A stretch of 38,912 nucleotides of DNA from Mucilaginibacter sp. (GTDB taxonomy: Bacteria > Bacteroidota > Bacteroidia > Sphingobacteriales > Sphingobacteriaceae), in NCBI GenBank assembly GCA_016763755.1, contig JAESTD010000173.1, positions 1 through 38,912 of the forward strand. The letters run 5' to 3'. The notes beneath the pieces are model-generated. The model saw only the letters and a list, made by a program, of their open reading frames with translations, ran no database searches and was not told the DNA's origin. How positions within the stretch are numbered: the stretch's first letter is position 1; the number at the start of each line of letters is the position of its first letter. Below are positions 1-7,293 of the stretch, piece after piece. Position numbers and translations under genes: made by a program.

Positions 1-2
1 AT

Positions 3-290
3 GACCAGAATTTGCTCAATAGAATCTCTATAAGCTTTGTTGGAAGCCTGTATTTTCTTCTTTATGGAATATTTATATTTCCAAGTTTCATAATCGCCTT
101 AATAATTATAGACTTTTTGATAATGAACGAACGGGCAAAATATCTAAAATGGAAGTTAGTTGCTGAATGGTTTATTATAAGTTCGCCATTATTTATTGGA
201 CATTTATTTATAAGGAGTGGCCGTTCGCCGCAGGCATTGTGGCCTTCTTTTTTGCGCAAAAGGTTCGCCGAAAATATATATGCGAAATAA
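3..290 (+). CDS. Hypothetical membrane protein, 5' end cut by the window edge
   Basis: The frame is open from the first bases of the window, so the gene probably begins upstream; the only in-window start is a TTG at position 12. The first 60 or so residues contain two strongly hydrophobic stretches (roughly residues 8-37 and 50-66 from that TTG), which suggests a multi-pass inner-membrane protein. The last 25 residues change character abruptly, to Arg/Ser/Pro-rich sequence, and the DNA encoding them resembles intergenic repeat sequence more than coding sequence, so the natural C-terminus may be lost. I recognise no family. It lies tail to tail with ssb. Confidence 0.35.
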   Translation, partial: DQNLLNRISISFVGSLYFLLYGIFIFPSFIIALIIIDFLIMNERAKYLKWKLVAEWFIISSPLFIGHLFIRSGRSPQALWPSFLRKRFAENIYAK

Positions 291-389
291 TAAATGAGGA
301 AATCTTGGCTTCGCAGAATTAGTATATTGTGCTTGGTAACATGTTATTTGTTATTTCACGAGCTGAAAGCCCGCGCCGGTTACAAACAC

Positions 390-418
390 AAAAAAGCCCC
401 GGCTATTTGACCGCGGCT
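390..418 (-). terminator. Rho-independent terminator of mutY-ssb
   Basis: On the minus strand an 8-bp stem (AGCCGCGG against CCGGGGCT, one internal G-G mismatch) encloses an 8-nt loop and runs straight into a T-run. It lies just downstream of the ssb stop codon, where a terminator is expected. Confidence 0.7.
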
Positions 419-450
419 CTTAACAACAATAAACTTATAAAAATAGGCTC

Positions 451-870
451 TTAAAACGGCAGATCGTCGGCATCGTAGCTTAGATCGCCGGTATCATTGC
501 TGCGGCCATTGTTACGCGGAGCAGCTTCGGTTTCAAAATCAGTTTTGCGGCCAAGCATGGTAAAATTCTCAGCGACAACTTCGGTAGTATATTTCTTTAT
601 TCCCTCTTTATCTTCAAACGAGCGCGTACGCAGTTTACCTTCAATATAAACCAGCTTCCCTTTTTGTAAATATTTAGCGGCTACATCTGCCAATCCGCGC
701 CACATTACAATATTGTGCCACTCGGTTTGCTCAACTTTGCGGCCATCTTTATTAAATGTTTCTGAGGTTGCTAACGGAAAACTCGCTACGGCCACGCCGC
801 CTTCTAAATGTCTTACTTCGGGGTCTTTTCCAAGGTGACCAACGAGTATAACTTTATTAATTCCAGACAT
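451..870 (-). CDS. ssb: Single-stranded DNA-binding protein SSB
   Basis: This protein of 139 residues binds single-stranded DNA during replication, recombination and repair, usually as a tetramer. The N-terminal 105 residues form an OB fold with the typical opening (MSGINKVILVGHLGKDPEVR) and the SSB signature around TEWHNIVMW. A short disordered linker follows. The C-terminus is the acidic tip DDLPF, which in this family recruits partner proteins. The length is normal for Bacteroidota. The gene sits 23 bp downstream of mutY on the same strand, so the two are likely cotranscribed as a repair/replication pair and end at the terminator near 400. Confidence 0.97.
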   Translation of the reverse strand: MSGINKVILVGHLGKDPEVRHLEGGVAVASFPLATSETFNKDGRKVEQTEWHNIVMWRGLADVAAKYLQKGKLVYIEGKLRTRSFEDKEGIKKYTTEVVAENFTMLGRKTDFETEAAPRNNGRSNDTGDLSYDADDLPF

Positions 871-893
871 GCCATAAATTAACGGAGAATTAT

Positions 894-1946
894 TTAGAAA
901 TTAAAAATATTTTTTATAAATATAAAAATACTCTTCGGCATAGCTAAATGCTGCAAGTCGTCTATATCCGCGTAAAACCAACCGTCCTGCAATTTTTCAG
1001 GAAATTTATCAAGTATCAAAAACCTTATAAATAGTCTCTGATGCGTTAAAATATGCTTGATTATACCTGAATTATCCTTCAAAGTATTGCCTTTCCCGAA
1101 AATCTGCATCTCGGGCAGCGCCATAATTTGCACTGGTTCTAACAATTCTTTGGTCTCAATGAGAGGGAGATCGTACATATTTGCCCAAATATCATTGTCG
1201 CTGCGTTTATTCATCAATATCTTTTTCTCATCAAAAATTAACAAATAGTTAAAAAATCTTTGTTTGACTTTTACGTTCTTTAGTTTAACCGGTAAAGTTG
1301 CGGTTGCGTTAGTTTTGAATGCCTCACACCCTAACCGCACGGGGCATATCCCGCAGGCGGGATTTTTTGGTTTGCAAAGCATAGCCCCAAACTCCATCAT
1401 TGCCTGGTTATGCAGTGCTGGTCTATTTACATCCAGCACTTCATCGGCAAGCTTTTGGAACATCTTTTTCCCTTTGGGGGAATTAATAGGCTCATCAATG
1501 CCAAAATATCTCGCCAGCACACGGTAAACGTTGCCGTCAACAACGGCTTTGGTCTCATTAGCAGAAAATGATGAAATGGCCGCAGCGGTATATTCACCTA
1601 TCCCTTTTAGTTTGATCAAATCATTATAAGAAGTTGGAAAATTACCGGCAAATTGTTCCTGCACCAGTTGGGCAGTCTTTAACATATTGCGGCCGCGCGA
1701 GTAATAACCAAGTCCTTGCCAAAGGCGAAGTACTTCGTCTTCAGATGCTGCGGCAAAATCTGCGACAGTGGGGTATCTCTCAGCAAAGCGATAAAAATAG
1801 GGCTTACCCTGCTCAACACGGGTCTGTTGCAGTATAATTTCTGATAACCATATTATATAAGCATCGGTGGTATTTCGCCATGGCAGGTCGCGTTTATTCT
1901 CCTCATACCAAGCTATCAATTGAGCGCTAAAATCCATTTTATGCAA
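894..1946 (-). CDS. mutY: A/G-specific adenine DNA glycosylase MutY
   Basis: MutY removes adenine mispaired with 8-oxoguanine, preventing G:C to T:A transversions. All hallmarks are visible: catalytic Glu36 in WLSEIILQQTRV, the helix-hairpin-helix LKGIGEYTAAAI near 113-124, catalytic Asp137 in VVDGNV, and the 4Fe-4S ligands Cys191, Cys198, Cys201 and Cys207 with C-x6-C-x2-C-x5-C spacing. The C-terminal third is the NUDIX-like domain that reads 8-oxoG. The length of 350 residues is normal. Two starts are possible, Met1 or Met4 (MDFSAQ); the latter matches the usual family N-terminus. The gene is divergent from the HU gene and is followed by ssb. Confidence 0.96.
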   Translation of the reverse strand: MHKMDFSAQLIAWYEENKRDLPWRNTTDAYIIWLSEIILQQTRVEQGKPYFYRFAERYPTVADFAAASEDEVLRLWQGLGYYSRGRNMLKTAQLVQEQFAGNFPTSYNDLIKLKGIGEYTAAAISSFSANETKAVVDGNVYRVLARYFGIDEPINSPKGKKMFQKLADEVLDVNRPALHNQAMMEFGAMLCKPKNPACGICPVRLGCEAFKTNATATLPVKLKNVKVKQRFFNYLLIFDEKKILMNKRSDNDIWANMYDLPLIETKELLEPVQIMALPEMQIFGKGNTLKDNSGIIKHILTHQRLFIRFLILDKFPEKLQDGWFYADIDDLQHLAMPKSIFIFIKNIFNF

Positions 1947-2053
1947 AGTAACAGTATATCACCGCTGTATCATAATTTGTTAGCTTAAATTGCGCTTTAA
2001 GCACCTCTCGAAAAAAAATACCGCAATTATTTTAAACTTTAATTTTAAAGCGA

Positions 2054-2061
2054 TACTTTTG
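2054..2061 (+). promoter_or_regulatory. Bacteroidota -7 promoter element of the HU operon
   Basis: TACTTTTG matches TAnnTTTG exactly and lies about 50 nt before the HU start codon. The -33 element is weak, only T-rich sequence. Transcription probably starts near 2067. Confidence 0.55.
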
Positions 2062-2112
2062 CAACCCCAAAACAGTTAAGTATTTATACAATTAAATAAA
2101 AGAAAACAGGAT

Positions 2113-2415
2113 ATGACCAAGGCAGAAATTATAGCTGAAATCTCATCTAAAACAGGTATCGAAAAAGTGGACGTGCAGGAAACTGTTGAGGCGTTTTTCA
2201 AAGTTGTTAAAACCTCAATGGTTGGCGGCGAAAACGTATATGTAAGAGGTTTCGGTAGCTTTGTAGTAAAAAAACGTGCTAAGAAAACAGCTCGCAACAT
2301 CTCTAAAAACACTGCCATTATTATCCCTGAGCATTTTGTACCAAGCTTTAAACCGGCAAAAACTTTTGTTGAAAAAGTAAAAACAGGTAACAAATCTGCC
2401 AAAGCAAGCAAATAA
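2113..2415 (+). CDS. HU-family nucleoid DNA-binding protein
   Basis: This basic protein of 100 residues belongs to the HU/IHF family, which bends and compacts DNA as a dimer. The N-terminal helical dimerisation part (MTKAEIIAEISSKTGIEK) and the conserved GFGSF turn (residues 47-51) are present. The DNA-gripping beta arm is present but diverged (RNISKNTAIIIPEHFVPSFKPAK region), lacking the usual RNPQTGE tip sequence. The C-terminal tail is Lys/Ser-rich. It is the first gene of a plus-strand group (HU, TPR protein, bS22-like protein, RNase G), with 6 bp to the TPR gene. Whether it acts as a general HU or a more specialised paralogue cannot be told from sequence. Confidence 0.93.
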   Translation: MTKAEIIAEISSKTGIEKVDVQETVEAFFKVVKTSMVGGENVYVRGFGSFVVKKRAKKTARNISKNTAIIIPEHFVPSFKPAKTFVEKVKTGNKSAKASK

Positions 2416-2421
2416 TAAGGT

Positions 2422-3264
2422 ATGAAAACGAAACAAATAGTAGTTACAGTAGCAGTTATTGCTGTTATGGGCTATTTGTATTCGTTACCCGTTAAAGGTT
2501 TTTTAAAACCGAAACCAACAGCACAGGCAAGTGCTAAAATGCCTGCAGCAAAGCCTAAGGCTACCCTTAGCATTGATGCGGTATCGGCTACGGCAAGGGC
2601 GGGTTTAAACCCGGCTGCGCAGCAGCAAATAAGTGTTCTTGAAAACAAGTTAAAAACTGCAGCCGAGGTAGATAAAGGCCCAATACAAAAGCAATTAGCC
2701 AAAGTATGGGACGACTTTAACCAGGCAGCACCGGCAGGTTTCTACTACCTGGATATTGCCCGCAAGAGCAATGACCCGGCAGATTGGATCGCTGCAGGTA
2801 CACGTTTTAACACAGCTTACAAGCTAACGCAGGATACATCGGCACAAAGTACTTATATAGCAAATGCCACAGAGGCTTTTACCCATGCCAACCAACTGCA
2901 GCCCGATAACCTGGAAGCAAAAACAGGTTTAGGTACTGCTTATGTTAATGGTGGCGGTATGCCAATGCAAGGTATTGCGCTATTGCTTGAGGTTGTTAAA
3001 AAAGACCCGAAGAACCACGAGGCATTACTTAATTTAGGTATGTTCTCGATGAAGAGCGGGCAGTATGAGAAAGCGGTTGAAAGGTTTAAAACCCTGATAG
3101 CGCAAAAAGAAGAGGTAGAGCCATACTTCTATTTAGCCGAGAGTTATAAGCAACTTGGCCGTAAAGAAGAGGCTATTGCCGCCTACGAAAAATGTAAAGA
3201 GTTAATGGGCGACCCTGTAGCAGGCCAGCGCATTGATGACTACATAAAGGAATTAAAAAAATAA
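2422..3264 (+). CDS. Membrane-anchored TPR protein
   Basis: The protein has 280 residues. An N-terminal hydrophobic segment (about residues 5-23, followed by a Lys/Pro/Ala-rich linker) serves as a membrane anchor or uncleaved signal. Residues 130-275 carry tetratricopeptide-like repeats: the helical units AFTHANQLQPDNLEAKTGLG, ALLNLGMFSMKSGQYEKAVE and FYLAESYKQLGRKEEAIAAY have the expected 34-residue rhythm. TPR domains bind other proteins; no catalytic motif is seen. The gene lies 6 bp after the HU gene and 26 bp before a tiny basic-protein gene, so all are probably cotranscribed. The specific partner is unknown. Confidence 0.85.
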   Translation: MKTKQIVVTVAVIAVMGYLYSLPVKGFLKPKPTAQASAKMPAAKPKATLSIDAVSATARAGLNPAAQQQISVLENKLKTAAEVDKGPIQKQLAKVWDDFNQAAPAGFYYLDIARKSNDPADWIAAGTRFNTAYKLTQDTSAQSTYIANATEAFTHANQLQPDNLEAKTGLGTAYVNGGGMPMQGIALLLEVVKKDPKNHEALLNLGMFSMKSGQYEKAVERFKTLIAQKEEVEPYFYLAESYKQLGRKEEAIAAYEKCKELMGDPVAGQRIDDYIKELKK

Positions 3265-3290
3265 ATTGATCACATAAAAAAATTATTACT

Positions 3291-3380
3291 ATGCCAAGCG
3301 GTAAAAAACGTAAGAGACATAAAATGGCTACCCACAAGCGCAAAAAGCGTTTAAGAAAAAACAGACATAAAAAGAAATAA
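3291..3380 (+). CDS. 29-residue basic protein, mS38/bS22-like (AURKAIP1/COX24 domain)
   Basis: An ATG-started frame encodes 29 residues, of which about two thirds are Lys, Arg or His (MPSGKKRKRHKMATHKRKKR at the start, ending in KNRHKKK). The composition and the KKRKRHKM...HKRKKRLRKNRHKKK pattern match the AURKAIP1/COX24-type small proteins that are conserved in Bacteroidota and related to mitochondrial mS38 and mycobacterial bS22, which sit in the small ribosomal subunit. A ribosomal role is therefore likely but inferred from family. It is cotranscribed with the HU and TPR genes and is closed by a strong terminator 24 nt downstream. Such genes are easily missed by automatic annotation because of their size. 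Confidence 0.8.
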   Translation: MPSGKKRKRHKMATHKRKKRLRKNRHKKK

Positions 3381-3403
3381 GCTTCTTTATATAGTAAGCT
3401 TAT

Positions 3404-3428
3404 ATCCCGCCCGTGTGCGGGATTTTTC
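3404..3428 (+). terminator. Rho-independent terminator after the bS22-like gene
   Basis: A perfect 7-bp stem (ATCCCGC and GCGGGAT, 3404-3410 and 3417-3423) with a 6-nt loop is followed by a T-run. It separates the HU/TPR/basic-protein unit from RNase G. Confidence 0.8.
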
Positions 3429-3454
3429 TGTGTGTTTTATCCACTTATTAACTT

Positions 3455-3480
3455 GCGGCGCAGTTATATGCTTGCGCCGC
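3455..3480 (+). promoter_or_regulatory. Strong hairpin in the RNase G leader
   Basis: GCGGCGCA (3455-3462) and TGCGCCGC (3473-3480) form a perfect 8-bp GC-rich stem with a 10-nt AU-rich loop, ending 19 nt before the TTG start of the RNase G gene. No T-run follows, so it is not a normal terminator. It may be a self-cleavage or autoregulatory site, by analogy with the structured leader of E. coli rne. Confidence 0.5.
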
Positions 3481-3499
3481 TTAAGAAATGGAGTAGCAA

Positions 3500-5050
3500 T
3501 TGATAAAAGAATTAATTATCGATTCATCCCCCAACGGGGCTACTATTGCACTATTACAGGATAAACAACTTGTAGAACTCCATAAAGAGCAGATCACCAA
3601 TAATTATACTGTTGGAGATATATACATGGGCCGCATTAAAAAAATTATGCCGAGCCTGAATGCTGCTTTTGTGGACGTTGGTTACGAGAAGGACGCCTTT
3701 TTGCATTATCTTGATCTTGGCCCTCAGGTACAAAGCCTGATTAAGCTGACCAAGCAAGTACGTAGCGGTGGGTATCAATCGAAGCTTTTGGATAACTTTA
3801 AGCTTGAGGCCGATATAAATAAGGCCGGCAAGATCTCTGAAGTACTATCTAAAGGAATGCTTTTACCGGTACAAATAGCCAAAGAGCCTATTTCAACAAA
3901 AGGCCCAAGGTTAAGTTCCGACCTGTCAATAGCAGGCCGTTATGTTGTACTGGTACCTTTTTCTGAGGTAATATCTATCTCTAAAAAAATCAAAAGCAAC
4001 ACGGAACGCAACCGCCTGCGTAAGGTGGTTGAAAGCATTAAGCCCAAAAATTTCGGTGTGATCATTCGCACCGTATCTGAGGGCAAAGGTGTACAGGAAC
4101 TGCAAAAGGACCTGTTAGACCTTATCTCTAAATGGGAAACCTTTGCGACCAAGCTGCACAGCACCGAACCTTCGAAGAAGATCTTGGGCGAAATTGGCCG
4201 TACATCTACTATCCTGCGGGATATTTTGAACCCCGATTTTCAGCATATTTATGTGAACGAGCAGAGTATGTATGAAGAGGTGAAATCATATATCCACGAG
4301 ATCTCTCCGGAGATGGAGAACATTGTACGCCTGCACAAGCATAAGGAAGTAATATTTGAGCACCATGGTATCGAGAAACAGATCAAATCTGCCTTTGGCA
4401 AAACTGTTAACCTTGCCGGTGGCGCTTACCTGGTAATTGAGCATACCGAAGCACTGCACGTTATTGACGTAAACAGTGGTAACCGTACTGCCAATAAAGA
4501 GAACCAGGAAGAGAATGCTTTCCAGGTGAATAAAGAGGCTGCGCGCGAAATTGCACGTCAGCTGCGCCTGCGCGATATGGGTGGTATTGTTGTCGTCGAT
4601 TTTATTGACATGCACAAGCCTACCAACCGTAAAGAGCTTTTTGATTATTTAAAGGCCGAAATGAGCCATGACAGGGCTAAGCACACCATTTTGCCACCAA
4701 GCAAATTTGGTTTAGTGCAGATAACACGCCAGCGCGTGCGCCCCGAAATGAATATTGTTACCAGTGAGGTTTGCCCAACTTGTAATGGTACCGGCACCAT
4801 AAGGCCAACCATTTTGCTTTTGGATGATATTGAAAACAATTTCAATTACATTCTTGAAGAGCAGAACGAGAAAAATATTACGCTTTGTGTACACCCGTAC
4901 ATTGAAGCTTATATCAAAAAAGGCATGTTCAACCGCCAGATGAAGTGGTATTTCAAATATGGCCAATGGATAAAGGTAAAAAGCAATCCGGCTTACCAGA
5001 TAACCGAGTTCAGGTTTTTCTCAAGTAAGGACGAAGAAATAAAGCTATGA
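3500..5050 (+). CDS. rng: Ribonuclease G / Rne-Rng family endoribonuclease
   Basis: This endoribonuclease of 516 residues cuts single-stranded AU-rich RNA and works in rRNA maturation and mRNA decay. An N-terminal S1 RNA-binding domain (about 37-130, GDIYMGRIKKIMPSLNAAFVDVG) precedes the catalytic domain, whose metal-binding aspartates are Asp323 (VIDVNSGNR) and Asp367 (VVDFIDM). The Zn-link CPTC motif (Cys425, Cys428) that holds the dimer is present. There is no long RNase E-like C-terminal scaffold. The start is TTG, the only sensible start that gives the family N-terminus (IKELIIDSSPNG). The leader carries a strong hairpin. A terminator-bearing repeat follows the stop codon. Confidence 0.96.
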   Translation: MIKELIIDSSPNGATIALLQDKQLVELHKEQITNNYTVGDIYMGRIKKIMPSLNAAFVDVGYEKDAFLHYLDLGPQVQSLIKLTKQVRSGGYQSKLLDNFKLEADINKAGKISEVLSKGMLLPVQIAKEPISTKGPRLSSDLSIAGRYVVLVPFSEVISISKKIKSNTERNRLRKVVESIKPKNFGVIIRTVSEGKGVQELQKDLLDLISKWETFATKLHSTEPSKKILGEIGRTSTILRDILNPDFQHIYVNEQSMYEEVKSYIHEISPEMENIVRLHKHKEVIFEHHGIEKQIKSAFGKTVNLAGGAYLVIEHTEALHVIDVNSGNRTANKENQEENAFQVNKEAAREIARQLRLRDMGGIVVVDFIDMHKPTNRKELFDYLKAEMSHDRAKHTILPPSKFGLVQITRQRVRPEMNIVTSEVCPTCNGTGTIRPTILLLDDIENNFNYILEEQNEKNITLCVHPYIEAYIKKGMFNRQMKWYFKYGQWIKVKSNPAYQITEFRFFSSKDEEIKL

Positions 5051-5051
5051 T

Positions 5052-5135
5052 AGATGTGCATCCCGATTGCTATCGGGAGTGCAGATGAAGGGAAGAGCAG
5101 CCGTTTTAGAAATGGCTGCTCTTTTTGGTTTGTGC
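5052..5135 (+). repeat. Terminator cassette, copy 1
   Basis: This segment starts 2 nt after the RNase G stop. It holds a first hairpin (TCCCGAT-TGCT-ATCGGGA, 5061-5078) and then a strong terminator: a perfect 10-bp stem AAGAGCAGCC / GGCTGCTCTT (5093-5102 and 5114-5123) followed by T's. The flanks AGATGTGCA and TTTGTGC, the loop and the downstream arm recur almost identically at 5584-5658. Confidence 0.8.
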
Positions 5136-5180
5136 CTGATTTTCTTTAATTTAATACTTAAGAACCTAACCCAAATAAAA

Positions 5181-5498
5181 ATGAAGAAAAGTCGGGTCAC
5201 ACTCCTTATAGTTGCTGTTATCTTAGTTATCGCTGTATTGACCAATCCAAATCAGTTAAAACACAAAGAATCAGTTAAAAAAGAACTTACGGAATATTTG
5301 CACAAAGATGCTCGAAAGCACGGCGGACCGGGATGGGCTATGGTTAATACTGATTTGGTTAGCAGCGATAACTATCTGTTCTTTTCACTTACAAAAGGGC
5401 GCTGGAAAGGTGATTCTAAAATAATTGGGATTGGCGTATTTGGAAAGGTATTTACTTTTGACAATATCAATGAATCAGGTAGCCCTGATACAGACTAA
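5181..5498 (+). CDS. Small membrane-anchored protein, DUF4359-like
   Basis: From the ATG at 5181 the protein has 105 residues; upstream in-frame starts would run through the terminator cassette, so I prefer this one. One membrane segment occupies about residues 5-20 (VTLLIVAVILVIAVLT), followed by TNP and a soluble domain of about 80 residues. The pattern TNPN...NYLFFSLTKG...GIGVFGKVFTF resembles DUF4359, a domain of unknown function whose members have an N-terminal anchor and end with a Gly-Phe-Gly-rich strand. Family assignment is from memory of the pattern and is tentative. The gene sits alone between two near-identical terminator cassettes, which suggests it arrived as an insertion. Confidence 0.6.
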   Translation: MKKSRVTLLIVAVILVIAVLTNPNQLKHKESVKKELTEYLHKDARKHGGPGWAMVNTDLVSSDNYLFFSLTKGRWKGDSKIIGIGVFGKVFTFDNINESGSPDTD

Positions 5499-5583
5499 AC
5501 ATAGTAAACAGACTGTGTTTCTAAAATACAAGCATATTCAATAATAATAAACTTGTACTTATTGTTGGCGCACGCGTGTGGAC

Positions 5584-5658
5584 AGATGTGCAGACTGCTT
5601 ATATGCAGATGAAGGAAAGAGCCGCTGTTTTAGAAATGGCTGCTCTTTTTGTTTGTGC
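5584..5658 (+). repeat. Terminator cassette, copy 2
   Basis: It is a direct repeat of 5052-5135, with the same ends AGATGTGCA and TTTGTGC and the same loop GTTTTAGAAAT. The first hairpin of copy 1 is replaced by unrelated sequence. The terminator stem (5617-5626 with 5638-5647) has one mismatch and one wobble but keeps its T-run, so it can still end transcription of the DUF4359-like gene. Confidence 0.75.
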
Positions 5659-5666
5659 ACCTCTCG

Positions 5667-5748
5667 CTGGCGCACGCGTGTCGCGTGTGCCTCAAGTTTA
5701 GTAAAATTGATATACCCGGCTATGGCACACGCGACACGCGTGCGCCAG
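5667..5748. repeat. Perfect 25-bp inverted repeat, CG-rich
   Basis: The arms at 5667-5691 and 5724-5748 are exact reverse complements (core GGCGCACGCGTGTCGCG) around a 32-nt AT-rich spacer; with one indel the pairing extends into flanking CTCTC/GAGAG. A 14-nt partial arm lies at 5566-5579, on the other side of terminator cassette 2. The form resembles REP-like palindromic elements; no protein is encoded. Confidence 0.85.
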
Positions 5749-5804
5749 CAGAGAGATTGGATGCTGACTAAATTCGGCACGACGTGAAGGATGGTAAATT
5801 CGAT

Positions 5805-5812
5805 TATTTTTG
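5805..5812 (+). promoter_or_regulatory. -7 promoter element of radA
   Basis: TATTTTTG matches TAnnTTTG exactly, 36 nt before the radA ATG. No clear -33 element is seen. Confidence 0.5.
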
Positions 5813-5848
5813 CTAATTTTATTGGCAAAATATCTGCACATCCAAACA

Positions 5849-7288
5849 ATGGCTAAAACCAAAATCGCTTATTTCTGCCAAAGCTGTGGCTACGAATCAC
5901 CTAAGTGGCTGGGTAAATGCCCAAGCTGTCAGCAGTGGAATACTTTTGTTGAAGAAATACTGGAGAAAGGCAATGCGAGTGTGCCAAATTGGAAAACCAA
6001 CAGCGCGTCCACATCTATGCAGCGCGCTAATAAGCCGGTTGAGGTAGCAGATATCACCTTTAAGGAAGAACATCGCTTACTTACGCCTGATAAGGAATTT
6101 AACCGTGTTTTAGGCGGTGGTATTGTTGCGGGTTCATTAGTACTTATAGGCGGCGAGCCCGGTATTGGTAAATCGACACTGATGTTGCAGCTGGCCTTGA
6201 ATATGCCCACTGTGAAGGTGCTTTACGTATCAGGCGAGGAAAGTGACCACCAGATAAAGATGAGGGCGGAAAGGTTAGAGGAAAGTCAAAAGTCAAAAGT
6301 TAAAAGTCAAAAATCTGAGGGCGAAAAAGGATGCTACATACTTACCGAAACCTCTACCCAGAACATATTTAAGCAGATAGAAGAACTGCAGCCTGATGTG
6401 CTGGTGATAGATTCGATACAAACACTTCACTCGGCGCATGTAGAATCAACGCCGGGAAGTGTATCGCAAGTAAGGGAGTGCACGGCGGAGTTGTTGCGCT
6501 TTGCAAAGGAGACTTCTACCCCCGTTTTCCTGATAGGCCACATCACTAAGGATGGCATGATAGCCGGCCCCAAAATATTGGAGCACATGGTAGATACCGT
6601 TTTACAATTTGAAGGCGACAGGCACCATGTTTATCGCATCCTACGGACTATCAAAAACCGTTTCGGCTCGTCTTCTGAATTGGGTATCTATGAGATGCTT
6701 GGAGAGGGCTTGCGCGAGGTTTCTAACCCGTCAGAGATATTATTATCGCAACGTGAGGATGGCTTAAGCGGCATCACCATCTCGGCCACTTTAGAGGGCA
6801 TGAGGCCCATGCTGATTGAGACCCAGGCATTGGTGAGCGCATCGCCCTATGGCACGCCACAACGTACTGCAACAGGCTTTGATACCAAACGCATGAGCAT
6901 GCTGCTGGCCGTGCTGGAGAAACGTTGTGGGTTCCGCCTGGGTGCTAAAGATGTGTTTCTGAATATTACCGGCGGTATCCGCGTAGAAGACCCGGCTATT
7001 GACCTGGGTTTGGCGGCTGCTATCATTTCATCGCATGAAGATATTCCCATCTCGGCCAAAGTTTGCTTTGCGGGTGAGATAGGTCTGTCGGGTGAGATCC
7101 GAGCTGTGAACCGTGTAGAACAACGCATAGCCGAAGCGCAAAAATTAGGCTTCGAACAGATTTTTATATCCAAATACAACATGCCATCGGCAGCGAAAGA
7201 TAAAGGCAAATTAGATCTGTCGCGCTACACCATAGATGTGAAGCCGGTTGGGCGGATAGAGGAAGTTTTTGGTTTATTATTCGGATAG
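5849..7288 (+). CDS. radA: DNA repair protein RadA (Sms)
   Basis: RadA is a RecA-like helicase that drives branch migration during homologous recombination. From the ATG at 5849 it has 479 residues, starting MAKTKIAYFC as usual; a start 13 codons upstream would overlap the promoter. Visible in order: C4 zinc finger (Cys10, Cys13, Cys24, Cys27), Walker A GGEPGIGKST (101-110), Walker B region VLVIDSIQT (184-192), the RadA-specific KNRFG motif (269-273) and a C-terminal Lon-protease-like domain. Residues 146-158 form a low-complexity Ser/Gln/Lys insert encoded by a short tandem DNA repeat, in a place where homologues usually have a short loop. The gene converges on the phosphatase gene, 5 bp away. 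Confidence 0.96.
   Translation: MAKTKIAYFCQSCGYESPKWLGKCPSCQQWNTFVEEILEKGNASVPNWKTNSASTSMQRANKPVEVADITFKEEHRLLTPDKEFNRVLGGGIVAGSLVLIGGEPGIGKSTLMLQLALNMPTVKVLYVSGEESDHQIKMRAERLEESQKSKVKSQKSEGEKGCYILTETSTQNIFKQIEELQPDVLVIDSIQTLHSAHVESTPGSVSQVRECTAELLRFAKETSTPVFLIGHITKDGMIAGPKILEHMVDTVLQFEGDRHHVYRILRTIKNRFGSSSELGIYEMLGEGLREVSNPSEILLSQREDGLSGITISATLEGMRPMLIETQALVSASPYGTPQRTATGFDTKRMSMLLAVLEKRCGFRLGAKDVFLNITGGIRVEDPAIDLGLAAAIISSHEDIPISAKVCFAGEIGLSGEIRAVNRVEQRIAEAQKLGFEQIFISKYNMPSAAKDKGKLDLSRYTIDVKPVGRIEEVFGLLFG
6282..6315 (+). repeat. Short tandem AAAGTC-type repeat inside radA
   Basis: About four near-identical units of AAAAGTC, one with AAAAGTT, run in frame through radA and encode a Ser-Gln-Lys-rich stretch. 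Similar A-rich heptamer repeats are common between genes in this group of bacteria. Confidence 0.7.
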
Positions 7289-7293
7289 AGTAT

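Noticed and set aside
294-410. A 38-codon plus-strand frame after the first gene, with a hydrophobic core.
   Set aside because: It overlaps the minus-strand terminator of ssb and repeat-like DNA, lacks a promoter and matches no family.
5067-5180. Upstream extension of the DUF4359-like frame to 5067.
   Set aside because: The extra 38 codons are translated from the terminator cassette; the ATG at 5181 directly precedes a membrane anchor.
5584-5748. CRISPR-like array because of several repeats in a short space.
   Set aside because: The repeats are palindromic terminators and a REP-like element, with no regular spacing or cas genes.
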